Shown piece by piece: positions 33,644 to 45,900 of a stretch of 64,000 nucleotides of DNA. A program made the translations under genes and the position numbers. The notes under the pieces were generated by a model, which was not told the DNA's origin, made no database searches, and worked only from the letters and a program-made list of their open reading frames with translations. Numbering within the stretch: position 1 is the stretch's first letter; each line of letters begins with the position of its first letter. Source of the stretch: Acanthamoeba lenticulata (Eukaryota; Discosea; Longamoebia; Acanthamoebidae); contig NAVB01000205.1 of NCBI GenBank assembly GCA_002179805.1, positions 1-64,000 of the forward strand. Reading direction: 5' to 3'.

Positions 33644-33761
33644 GGATACGGCCATACTGCGCAGAAAGCACCGCTTCCCATCCGAACAGCGAAGTTAAGC
33701 TGCGCCAGGCGGTGTTAGTACTGGGGTGGGCGACCACCCGGGAATCCACCGTGTCGTATCC
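33644..33761 (+). rRNA. 5S ribosomal RNA
   Basis: A 118-nt gene begins GGATACGGCCATACTGCGCA and ends GTATCC; the ends pair to form helix I. The conserved loop segments CCCATCCGAACAGCGAAGTT and TACTGGGGTGGGCGACC are intact. The sequence agrees well with amoebozoan 5S rRNA. It stands alone between the ankyrin/F-box/Rab gene and VPS13, and not in a visible tandem array. Confidence 0.97.
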
Positions 33762-33768
33762 TCTCTCC

Positions 33769-33785
33769 TTTTCTTTTTCTTTTTT
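33769..33785 (+). terminator. Pol III terminator of 5S rRNA
   Basis: Runs of four, five and six T, separated by single C, begin eight bases after the 5S 3' end. Confidence 0.75.
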
Positions 33786-33982
33786 AATCTCTCTCCGTCA
33801 TGTTCTTTTGGCCCTACACCGTCGACAACGTATCCTCTTTTTGGCTTCTTCATGCGCCTTTTCTTCATTTGCCTGATCTTCGTTCTTTCAGTAGGTCCCA
33901 TTCTTCGTTTGCGTTCTGAGCTGCATGTTAAGAACACCAACGTACAAAGGTCCTTCTTTATTACTACTATGGCGCCGAACGG

Positions 33983-36900
33983 TCAAAGGCTGGTGGGATG
34001 GTCGTCGCCACGCCGGGGCGTGGCGCGGGACGAGCTGCGAGGTCGCGCGGGGATCGGCATGCCAGTGGTGGCGGTGGTGGAGGCGTGCGGTCGTAGTGCG
34101 GCCTGTGGCGTTGGTTGGAGCAGTGAAGAGGATGACGCTGGCTTTGGCATTGGCGGGCGGGGTCCCATCGAAACCGGCCGCACGCGTGCGACTGAATTCA
34201 TCATCAGGTTCGACGAGGAGCCTCCTTGGCCTGTTGTGCCCGCGTCTCTTCCTGCTGGTCCGGCCTGCTGGTCCGGCATGGCCGATGGCAGCACCATCGG
34301 CGGTTTGGCCGGCCTCCCGAACTCATGAGCGCTCTGCACGTCGAATAAATCAATAAATAAACACTTCAAAAATGAATAAATATAAATATAAATTATTATA
34401 TATATACTACACAAATAAATACTAAAAAGTAATGAACATACGCGGACGGCGCCCTTGGTGGGCTGGGCAAAGCGCTCCGGCGTGCCGCTGGCTACGAGGC
34501 CCAGGGTGACGAGGGCCAGCGGCGCGCCGAGGACGGAGAGGTGGCCCAGCAGGCTTCCGACCTGCTGCTGCACCTCCCCGGCAAAGTGGCGCCGCACCTG
34601 CTCGCCAAACTCCTCGCGCGTTGACAAGACGTTCCGCAAGAACAGTTGTCTGCAACACACGCGGGCGTGTGTTTGTGGTCAGTCGTCGTGGCCATTGCAA
34701 GTGTTGCAATCATTGGCGCGTTTCGCGTACGAGAAGGTGAGCGGCGCGGCATCGATGTTGGAGAGCCCGCCCGTCCAGGAGAGGATCGAGTGGAGCGACG
34801 AATAGTCAAAGCCTGACACGTATTTGAAGCTCAGCCGGCAGACGATCGGGTGGAGCTCAAACTGGCCAAAGCACAGCGGCCGGTGCTCGCCTGTGGCCGG
34901 CGGCGGGGCGAAGAGGGCCGCTGGCGAGGCCGGGAAGAGCTCGGCCAGCGCGGCGTTCGTGGCGTTCGTGGCCGTGGCGGCAGTGGTGCTCGCGCTGCTG
35001 GCCTGTTCGAGGGTCTGGGCCAGGCGGTCCTTGAAGGCCAGCAGCTGCATGAGCAGCGCGCCGTCGACCTGCACGGCAAAGGGCTGCAGGGCGATGCCCA
35101 CATATTTGAAATAATCGGCGTCCCCGACGCGCCGGACCTGGACCGCCGTCGCGTGCAGGAAGCTCGGGGGCGTCCCCACATCGGCGTGGTGGGCTGAGCG
35201 CCGACCGCCTGCGGGCTGGCCGGGACCGGGCGGGGCGCTGAGCGGGGCGAGGAGCGTCGGGAAGGCGCTGCCGGGCAGGCCGTTGCGGAGCCGCAGCTGG
35301 CCCACGGTCAGCTCGGCCTTGCGGTAGCGGTCGGACTCGGCCAAGTAGAGCAGCGGCGCCACGACTTCGACGCGCAGGAGCTCGTGCTGGTTCTGCTGCT
35401 GCTGTTGCTGGGCTTGCAGCTTTTGCGCCATCCGGGCCGAGACGTCGTCGTGGAGCGAGATGGAGATGCTTTCCACGGCCACGCGCGCCTCCCACGCCAT
35501 CACCTCGGCCTCCTCGTGCTCGGCTCCATCCCCGTCCCTGTGCGCGCGTGCGGCGCGTGAGTGCGGCCGTCCGCGAGTGGCGATGGAACGCGTGTGCACA
35601 CACGTACGTGAGGGCGCCTCTGCGGCGGAGCTCGGCGATGCGCAGGACCGTCGTCGGGCCGGACGCCACGACTTCCACCGTCAACAGCGCCGGCATGAAA
35701 TTACGGATGGGCGGGCTCCTGAGCTCGTCATCGTCAGCATATTTGTCATTGTTTTGGTCGTCAATTCTTAATTTTTGGGTCGTGAGCTCGTCGTACCGGT
35801 GGAACTCGTCGAGGCTCACGGTGAGCACAGCGTCGCGCTGCTGCTGCTGCCCATGTGCACGGATCTTGAGGACGAGGGCCTTGCCCTGCGTCGGGTCGTC
35901 CCAGCCAAAGGCCATCGAGGCGTGCGGCCGCACTTCGCCCACGACGGCCGCCGTGGCCTGCCCGGCGCGAAGAGGCGGCCCACCAGACGACGAGGCCGCC
36001 TGGCGGAAGAGGAGGGCGTGGGAGGACAGGTTCTCGATGCGGTAGAGCGGGTGGGCCAGGTTCTCCGGCCGGAGCAGGACGTAGAGCGTGGCGCCCTCGA
36101 TCCGGCCCTCGACCCGCACCAGCGCGTGGGTCGGGTGCGGCCGCAGGGCGCCCGCATGATTGGCGCTGCCCATCGCGCGCTTGACGTCAGCCACGACGAC
36201 GACAACGAAGACGACGACGATGACCACGAAGAAGGTGAGAAGGAGGACGACGACGTACTAGAGGGCGAGGGAGTGGCGGTGGCCGAGCGGGAGGGAGAAG
36301 GGCCCTGACCACTCGGAGGGTTGGGCAGCGGGACCGGCGATGCGGAGGCGCAGGAGGCGCGGGCGCACGGCGCGGTCGGGCCAGTGCCACGGGAGGGCCT
36401 GCTCGGGCTCGAGTCGGAACACGCCCTGCGCGCTGCCGACCTGCTGATACTCGACCGCCACCGGAAGCTTGTTCACCAGCACCCTGTCCGGCGCCACTAG
36501 TCAGTGAGCTGCCACGCACGCGTGCGTGTGCTGCGCGTGTGTGCGATGCGCGTGTGCGGTGTGTGTCTGCGGCGAACCGGTAGGGCGAGAAGGTGAGGAC
36601 GCGTGTGCGCCAGAAAAGGCCCGGCGCCTCGGCGCTGGTGGCGGCCACTTGGAAAAGGGCCGGGCTCGGGCCCGCGTCCTCCAGCGAGAGCACGCCCGAG
36701 ACGGCCGCCGTAGTCCCCGCGAGGTGGATCCCCGACGAGGGCTTGGACGTGGCCAGCCGCACGAACAACTGCTTCTGCCTCTGCGTGTGGGCCGCCGACG
36801 ACGATCCCGCGCCCGACGAGGCCGACGTCGTCGGCGGGGCCTGTCCCTCGCCCAGCGAGAGCAGCACGGGCTGCGCCTGAGGCACCGCCCAGGGCGCGCC

Positions 36901-39900
36901 CGGCTGGTACCAGAGGCTCGGGTCGCCCTGGAGGCGCGCGCTGCTGGCCGGGACGTCCGGGGGCGCGTGCTGGCCCGCCACGGGGACCCGCTCGTGCTGG
37001 TCGCCCTGCGTACGCCACGTCAGCCTGACGTCAGACTGAGCGAGGGAGGGAAGAGGAACGTACGAGCGAGTAGGTCAGCCGCAGGCCGGTCTTGTTCACG
37101 AGCCAATAGTCGGCCAGCACGCGCGTGTGGTGAACCCCGCCGGTGTCTTTGCTGTGCGCCAGCCGCAGTCTGGACGGGCGCCCACCAACGACGATACATC
37201 GTGAGTTTTCACGTTTTCTTGGTTTTTTGTATGATTCAGGAGGGGAAAGGCCATCGCGCACCGAAGCGCACGGCCGTGTCCGTCGAGCATGCGCACGACC
37301 GCGTTCTCCTTGCTGCCGTAGATGAGCACTGGCGTGCTCCATTGGAAGCCCTCGAGCTGCAGACACACCACACCACACGGTGGTTGGAGGGTCACACGAG
37401 CGGCGAGTGTGTGCAGGTCAAAGGGGGGGAGGGAACAAGGGGACGTACGAGGAGGGTCAGGGCGAGCCGGGACTTGAGCGCGTTGGCGTGGAAGATGTGG
37501 AGGTCGATCTCGTTGCCCGGCGTCAGCGTGCCGCTCATCATTGGCGCGTAGCACAGCTTGGTCTCCGCATCAAACACTCTGCGCCACAATTTCGTAAATA
37601 AAAAAACATTGAAAAAAAAATAATGTTAAAAATAAGCTAAAGGGACGGACCGGTAGCGGAGGTCGCAGGGGAGCAGGTTGTGGAGCTTCATAGGCGGGAG
37701 GAGCAGGAGCCGCTTGACCCCGGCCGATCCGCCCGCCGCCTTGACCTCCATCCGCACGACAAACGGCGGAGGCGGTGCCGAGGTCGAGCCGTCAGGTCGC
37801 CCGTCCTGCGCCGCACCGCCGGCGGGCGGCTCGGCCCACCGGCAGCTGAAGAACTTGGGGGCGTCCGAGGCCTTGAGCTCGGCGCCCTGCTGGTACCGCA
37901 GGCTCTGCTCGCTGTAGGCCCACCCGGCGCGGCCCTCGGGCGCCATAGGCGCCACACGAATGCTCCCAACTGGCACCATAATTCAAATAGAAATTAGTAT
38001 AATTCGTAAAATCTAAAATAATTCGTAAAATCAAAAAATCGGTGGAATGCCAACAATTTTACGAGGGCGATAGGGGCCTGGCGGCGTACCGGAGGTGGCC
38101 AGGGTGAGGGGAATCGCGGTGTGGCTGCGCTCTCCACACATCAACTCGCAGGCAGGGTACGGAGGCGGCAGCTGCACCAGCACCCGCATGGGGAAGCTCG
38201 TGTAGTTGTTGACCTGCAACGGTGACCTGCAACCACAGAAAGGATAAGAAAGCCATCATCCATGAGAATAAATAATTCAAATTCTTCCGTACCTGAAGCA
38301 GATAAACTTGACGCCGCGGCGATGGCCCACGTGGTAGACGAGCGGGATCTTGTCGGTCCTTCGGCTGCCCTCGGCGGCGACGTTGAGGAGGTGCTTGCCG
38401 GGCGGGTGGAGCGCGAGGCGGTGGAGGGGCTTGAAGGGCCCGTCGAGCTGCACCGAGAGAGCCGCGTCGGGAGCCGCGCCAGCCGGGAGCTTGGCCTGGC
38501 GCCTGCTCGAGACCGCGCGACCGCCCGTGGGCGGGGCGCGCCTGGGAGGCTGTGGCAAGCGCACGGTGCGCTCCTCGCCCGAGCTCAGGCGGATCCAGGC
38601 CTGATGCTCGTCCAGCGCGGGAGGAGGCGGACCACCGGCGGACGGGGCGCTGCCCAGCATGGTCCACCCGTGCTCGATGACGTCTCCGCCACGGCTGCCG
38701 CCGCCGTCTACGCGTGCGGTGCGGCAAGCCTCGCACTGAATACTGCCGGACGCGTTGATGTGCGCACAGCCTCGACACACCCAATTCTGCGGCAAATTAA
38801 TTATCATTATTAAAATATACAATTAGAAATATATATAAAAACAATAAATTCAACAATAATTAGAAAAAATACGTACATGCGGGCTGAGCCTTGTTGACTC
38901 TGGAGCAGCGCTGCTGCGGGAGGACAAAAGAAAGCGGAGGTCGAGGCCAGTCTCGTTGCGAACAACCATCAGGGCCTGGCCGGGGCTGCTCATCACCACG
39001 TAGTCCTGGCCCGCGGCGGGCTGGGGTCGCTGCACGGCACCTCCGGTGTTGGTGGTGGTGGTGAGCTCTGTCGCGGGGGCCTCGTTGTCGGCGGGGCCCG
39101 CGAGCCACTTCTTCTCGGCCAGGAGGCGCGAGGTCATCTCGAGCAACGGCCTGGTCACGTGGAGGGCCATGTGTGTCGACGACTGCAGGACGCACTTGAG
39201 CGGCAGGCCCGGCCGCCGGACCACATGAAGCTCAAATGCCCAGGGCTCCAGGAGCACCTCGTGCAGCTCCTTGTCGCAGTTAAAGTAGGTGGCCGAGACG
39301 GAGCTCATCGACACGACGGCCTCGCCGCGCTGGTCGGCGCGATGCTGGCGGAGGTCCGCGCGGGCCGTCGCCGCGAGTTGGTAGAGGGCGATACCGGCCG
39401 CCTCGTCCACCAGGTGGACCGTCATCTGGAGCGGCCCCACTCGCACCGTCTGTAGCCATTGTCCCGGCGTTGTCGTCAGTTACACGCACGACGATGAAGA
39501 CGACGAGGACGATGACAACAACAACGACGACAACGGTGATGATGACGAGGGACCGTACCTGAAGCTGTGCCGCGCTTACGTTGGTCGCGCGGACGGCGGC
39601 CGTAGACGTGGCCGTGGCGGGCGTGGGCTGTGCGGGTAGAGGCCGCGTGCTGCCGCAAAGGGCGCAGGTCGACGCCTCGGGCAGGTTAAGCAGCGAGCAG
39701 TCCGCACACGTCCATTTCCCATCGTCCTCGCTTGGCGGGATCGGGCCAGGGCCCGACGGCGGCTGCTCGCCATCCGGTGGCCGGTCCCTAGAACTCTCCT
39801 GGGCCGGGCTGCCGCCAAAGGAGGCCAAGGTTTGGGGGATCAGCTCCTGCAGGCGGGCGAGGGCTGACACGTCCTGAATGGGCAAGTGCAGATTGATTGC

Positions 39901-42900
39901 CTGCGCGTGGCCCGGCCCAGCCCACGAGAGAGGTCAGCTAACACGAATCCCATTACATCACACTGGCTTAGCTTGGCTGTGACGTACCCCGGCCGTGTGG
40001 AGGGAGATGGCCAGCTGGTCCCGCGTAGAGACCTTCATCGAACCGCTGAGTGGGTCGAGGAGGGTCACCATGCTCGTCGTCGTTGTTGTCGTGGCGGTGC
40101 CTGCGTCGGCGGCGCCCGAGGGCCCGAGGCCGTCCTCGGCCAGCACATCGTGCAATCGCGTCCGCAGCGCAGTCGCGTAGCATTTGCCCAGCTCGAGGTC
40201 TTGTACCATGACCTGAAGTGCAGTCCGTGCCACGTCGACATGACGTCAGCATCACCACCCACGACCATCACCAGAACAAGGGCTCGTACGCCAAGGTCAA
40301 GGTGGTCGTCGATGGCAGCGCGAAGCCGCTTGTGCTGGGCCAAGTCGACCTGGAGGTGACTCGCGCGGCACACAAAGTAGGCGGTGGCCACCCCGGGGTA
40401 GGGCAAGACGACGGCCGCCTGCTGCAGGTCCAGCTTGTATTTGGTCTGCTCCTCCATCATCGACGCCAGCGCCGCCATTGTGGCGGACGACTCGGCGGCC
40501 TCCTGGTCGGCTGCCTTGCCTGCTCGCGCCCAACACCGATCGCGTCACGGTTCCCGGTTATTATCAGGTTATTGCCCGGGATCGAGCGGGTGAGCTGAGG
40601 GGAGAGCGGACCGAGAGCGGCGGAGAGCGTCTGCCATAGGCGGGCGAGGGCCGCGGGCAGAGCGAGCGGGGCCAGGGGAAGCAGCACGACTGCGTCGCCC
40701 GCGCGGACGGTCACCATCTGCGTGACGGCGTTGGATGCGTGATCGACGGCCCGCTCCGAGGTCAGGCTGAAGGCGCTCTCCTGCACACGCCACAACGTGG
40801 AATATTAACACACAAAATCCTAAAAATAAATCGAAATGAAATGAGTTGTACCTGCGGCGAGGTGGACTCTACCGAGGGCGGCTGCTGCTGGCCTTGAGCG
40901 ACGAGCACCGCGCTGCCACCGGCGCCGAGACGCGCGGGGGCGGTAGGCTGGGAAGCGGGCGTGCGCACAGAGAGCAGCTGCGTGGGCGTTGACGGATCGG
41001 AGATGTCGCTCAAGGCGAGCGAGTTCATGCCAACGGTGGTCTTGCTGGCAGCGCTGCTCTGCCATGACGTGACCCGCAACTCCTCGGTCCGGAGCGCGTA
41101 GGCGGGCGTCGGCCCGGGCGCCGCTTGGACGCCCGTCGGCGGTGTGCAGCGCAAGGTGAGGGCCAGCGATGGCGCCTCCACGCGATAGTGTTTAAGCTCC
41201 GCAAGCGGCAGCGCTGTCAAGGGCGCGGCCGGCGGCGCCGGGGGGAAGGCCCGGTGGATGGCGGGAAGGATACCCGTGGGCGCGCTAAAGACGCCCGCCA
41301 GCAGCGCGTCCAACCCGCGCAGCACGCTTTCGGCCTCGCGCTCGGAGAGGTCCCAGGCCAAGGGCCCGAGGAAGCGCAGAAGGATGCTCTGCGAGGGGTA
41401 CTGCCGCCGTGGGTCATGCAGGGGCCGCTCCCACATGAGGTCGAGGTCCAGCCCGCGCGTGACCGTCGAGCCTCTGTCGCTCACCACGTCGTCGCCCGAA
41501 GCCTGTGCGCACAGGCGAAGGGCCCCGTCCCGGAGGTAGATCCACACCTGCTCGAGCGTGCTCCGCTCTGCGTGCGGCAGCCCACGATCGCGACATGCGT
41601 GAGTCGCACGTCCTCTTCTGTGAGTGTGGAATGGCATTCCCAAGGGGAGGCGCACCGGCGAGGGGCTTCTGGTCGCTGTAGGCGAACGAGGCCAGGCGCA
41701 GCGACTCGCCGTTGATAAGAATCTCTGGCTGGTGCTCTACGGCGGGAGATGCGCCCTGTTGGACGGGCCACAAGCCGGCGTGGTTCGGCGGGATGCGGAA
41801 ATGCGGCCGAGAGAACGCCACCGACCATCTGTGTTGTGTGTGTGTGTGTGTCGCCCGATTGAATGTGTGTCAGTGTGCAAGGCGAGACCAAAGAGAGAGG
41901 GGCGGTTGAGCTTGAGGACGAGCGACCTAAGCGGCAGCGCAGAGGACTCCAAGGAGGGCTCCGGCGTCGAGGTCGTCGTGCGCAGGGCCGCGAGGAAGTC
42001 AAAAAAGCGGGCGATGAAGGCGGGCGCGAAGCGCAGCGAGAGGCCGTCGAGCGAGGCGTCAAACTGCCTCGTGGCAGCGTCGTCGTTGGAAGTCTTCAGC
42101 TCCGAGCCGGCAGCCGAGATTGGCTGTTGGCTGTCTCCAGCGCCGGAGGACGAGACTCGATATTCGAGGGCGAGGCCCTGGGCGCCCGTGACCGACGCCA
42201 CGACGCGACAGAGGTCCGGCGCGAGCGGATCGTGCAGCGCGGCACGCGCAGCGCTGCCCCGCAGGCGCCAGTCGGTAGAGGCTGAAGCGGCGACGACGAC
42301 CTGGTCCAGCGTGGCCTGGAGGATGCCGACGCTGTGCTGCTGGTCGCCCTCGGCGCCCATGCGGCCGGATTGTGGGCCCATCAAGTCGATGCGCACTTGC
42401 TTGCAGCGAGCCTCGACCGTCAGCAGGTCCTGCTTGGTCGGCGGTTCAGCGGTAGGCTCACGTTTCTCGGGCTCGTCGTCGCTGGTTGACGTCGAGGACC
42501 AGAGCTGCCAGAGGGCCGTCAGGGCGTGGACGTCGGCCGCCGCCAGGCCGAGCTCCAGGCCGAGCGCGTCCAGGTCCACCACCTGCTGGCGCTGCCCGAC
42601 CGGCTGCTCGGCTTCGGCTTGCCCCGCCTCGGGCGCCTGGACGTCGTAGGTGAAGATGAGGCCGCGGACGGCCATGCGGGCCGGGCTGGGCCCCGCACGG
42701 TCGCCGTCGAGTCGCCGGAGGGACAGACCCAAGGCGTCGACGCGGATCCGCTGCTGCTCGACCTCCAATGGCTCGGGTTTGTCGGTGGCCGGCGCCGAGG
42801 CCGTCGGACTGCGCATATGGCGGTGCAGGGCCACGTGGAAGGCGCCCTCGGTGCGGACCTCAAACCCTTCGGCGCTCACCGCGGTCCCGCCACCGCTGCT

Positions 42901-45900
42901 GGAGAGGCCGTGCGGAGCGGCGCGTAGGTCTGCAGCCGAGTGCAGGACCAGTGACGACGGGGACACGACTGTGAAGGACCATCGCTGCGCCTCCACGGGC
43001 GGGCCCACGCCGGTCTTGTCCAGCGCTCTGCCGATAACAACGACGACGATGTGAGCAGCCGTGGCAATGAGACCGCAGAAGGTCCGAGGGTCGTACCGTG
43101 AGAGGGCGGCCCACAGGGCCGGGAGGGCGACGCGAAGCCGCTGGACGCCGGCGGGGACGGCCAGGGACGTGAGCCGCCCGATGTCCACCGCGAGCGATTG
43201 CAGCACTGCCGCGTGAGGCCCGCTCCCAGGCGTCTTGGCGTAGCGTAGCCACAGCGCGCGTCCGCCGGCAGGCGCCTGAGATACATCCGCCCCGGGGGCG
43301 GGGGCAGGCGGCTCGAGCACCAGCGCTTTGAAGGTGCGCTTGGCCCCGGGCGAGTGCTGCATGAGCGCGGCCGCAGCGGCCTCGAGGTCGACCAACAGCC
43401 GCTCATCGGGCCCAGCAGTCCAGTGGCAAGCCACACGCAGGCCGCCGACGTCGAGCAGGAATGACGGCGCCGTGTCTTTCTCGACCTGTTGATACACGCG
43501 TAATGTGAGACCACGTGAGCCAAGCTCGAGGGGCAAGTGGGCGGCAGGCGCGTACGGTGGACGGAAGGAGCCGCAGGATGAGCTGGTCGATCTTGACCAC
43601 GACGCGGCGCTTCAGGTCGGGCATCTCATCCTCCTCCTCGTCGTCCTCCGCTGGCGTTAACGTCGACGCCGGCGTTGGAGTCGCTTCCTGTTTGAGGACT
43701 TTACCGTTGCCAGCATTGTCGCGCTCCTCGTCATCGTCCGAGAGCGCGTCGAACAGCTCGAGTATGCCCCGCTCGCGGAAGAGTCCGTCGAGGAGCTCCT
43801 CAAGAATGCCAAATACGTGCTGCGCGTGCTTTTCCGTGAAGCCCAGGTCCAGCTGAACAGCAAGGTCACGTCGATCTCGATGAGGATCAAACAACAACTC
43901 AGAAGACGAGAACGAGGAGGACAACCTTGGAGGACTTGATCAAAATGTCCTGTCGAGGCACCGCTGGAGCCTGAGGAGTGCCTTCGGGAGCGTCCGGCCG
44001 GGCCAGGCCCACGCGCAGGTCGAGCTCAAGCCCCTTGGTGACCGAATGCTTGCTCACAAAGACGCTCGCGTCCCTGTTGGTGGTACTGGTGCCGTTGCTG
44101 CTGTTGGCGCTGCTCGCGTCGTCCCCAGCGCTGGCTCGGCTGAGCACCACGGTGCCCCAGTCTGCGTCGACGCCGCGTAGGATCACTGCCAGCTGCGACC
44201 TGCGCCCGAGCTCGGGTTCTGTTGCGCCGCAGCCACAAGGTCAATTCCTTTGTAGAATAAGAATTGTAAACAAGAGGCTCAGCGGACGGACCGGTCGAGG
44301 GCCCCTGCGAGTAGACGAGGGAGTTGATCGAGAAAAGCGCGGCCGAGAGCGATTCGCCCCATTTCTCGGGCAGCAGCAAGCGGGCGCCGCGCACAGACAC
44401 TTGGACCCTGTGCTCCCCGCCATGAAGACGGTGAGTCACAACCCGCCCTTGAAGACGACGTAAAGTTAAGGTGGCTGTCCAGCAAAGAGGATGCCGACAC
44501 GGTACCGGAACGGCGGCGACGGGCCAGCGGTGCCGTTCGTCGGCTTGGGCCGGGGCTTGACGGGGCCGGGGCTGGCGGGGCTCCAAGGACGGCTGCGGAG
44601 GAGCGCCCGCATGTCGACGGTGTAGGCTAGCAAACGCGAGATAAACTGGTGAACAAAGAGCACCTTGAGGCCCGAGACCTCGACCTGCAGCGAGGACTCG
44701 GCCTGGCGGCGCATCCGCAGGGCAAAGGTCAGGCTGGCCGGGGTCTGGCCGGCCGCACCCTGCACGACAAGGATCTCGGCAAAGGCACCGGCCATGGCGG
44801 GGTCGGGCGAGCCCGCGGCGGCGGAGAGGTCGAGGAGCTTGAAGTGGCCCAGATGGCCCTCGACGTCGGTAGTCTCGGGCGCGGAGACGACCGTGAACTG
44901 CGAGCGGTCGAGGTAGCCCTCGGCCAAGTGGTGCCCGCCCTCGTTGAGCGTGAATTTGACGCAGCCCAGGCTGGCCTTGACCCGCAGCGACGAAGACTTT
45001 GTCGTTGTGGAGTCGGGCGTGACGACAACAGCGGTGGCGGCATTCTCAGCCGGCAAGGGTTGGCCCTCCGCGGTGGGCGCGGCGGCTCGCAGAGGCCGCA
45101 GGACGTGGGCGTTGACAAACTTGATGAGCGCCAGCAGCGTCTCTTGGTTGACCATGAGGTGCAGGTCGCGCAGCTCCACCTCCAAAAGGGCGCTGCCCAT
45201 CGCCTGCGGTTTGTCCGGTCCGGTGGCCGCCACCGTCGCCATGGCCGACTGGCCATTGGGGCTGGACTGGACCAGGCGGAACTCAAAGAGGGGCAGCGTG
45301 CGCGAAGGCTCCGGGGCTGGCGTGGACATGGCCAGCCGGCTGGCCTGCCGCTGCGGTCCGCGCGGCGAAGGAGCCACGGACGAGGAGCTTGATGATGTCG
45401 ATGATGATGACGACCCAAGCAGGGTCAAGAAGAACGGGGACGCCGAAGAAGACGATGACAGCGATGATGCTGACGATGAAGGTGTCTCAGATCCGTTGGT
45501 GCTTGGTGCCGCCGCGGAAGTGGAGTTTGGCTCAGACTGGGCGCCGCCGAGTGGCGCAAGCAGCGTGCGGAAGGGCGCGCCCCAGCGCTGGTGGTGGTCG
45601 TGGATGACGAGGGATTGCAGAGTGCCCGTCGTCTCCGACTCGTATTGGCGTCGCACAAACCGCGCCTGCATGCCCTGCGCCTGCAACACGATCTACTCGT
45701 CGAAGGCGACGTGTGTGAGTGCGTGTGTGAGTGCAGACATACAACAGGGAGGCCTCTTGCCTGGAGGGCCACGAACCATGGGCGAGCAGCTACGGAGGTC
45801 AGGCGTCCAGGCGCTCTCGGCGTAGAGGGACACGGTGAGGCGAGCCACGGCAAAGTCTAGTTGCAGCCTCTTGGGCTTGGCCAACTGCGTCGCCGTCGCC

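Noticed and set aside
36526..37551. 341-codon open frame on the plus strand
   Set aside because: Antisense to the VPS13 adaptor-binding exons; Arg-rich text without known motifs.
41624..42649. 341-codon open frame on the plus strand
   Set aside because: It lies antisense to VPS13 exons that carry the family pattern; its composition is Arg/Ser-rich with no domain, as expected of a mirror frame in GC-rich DNA.
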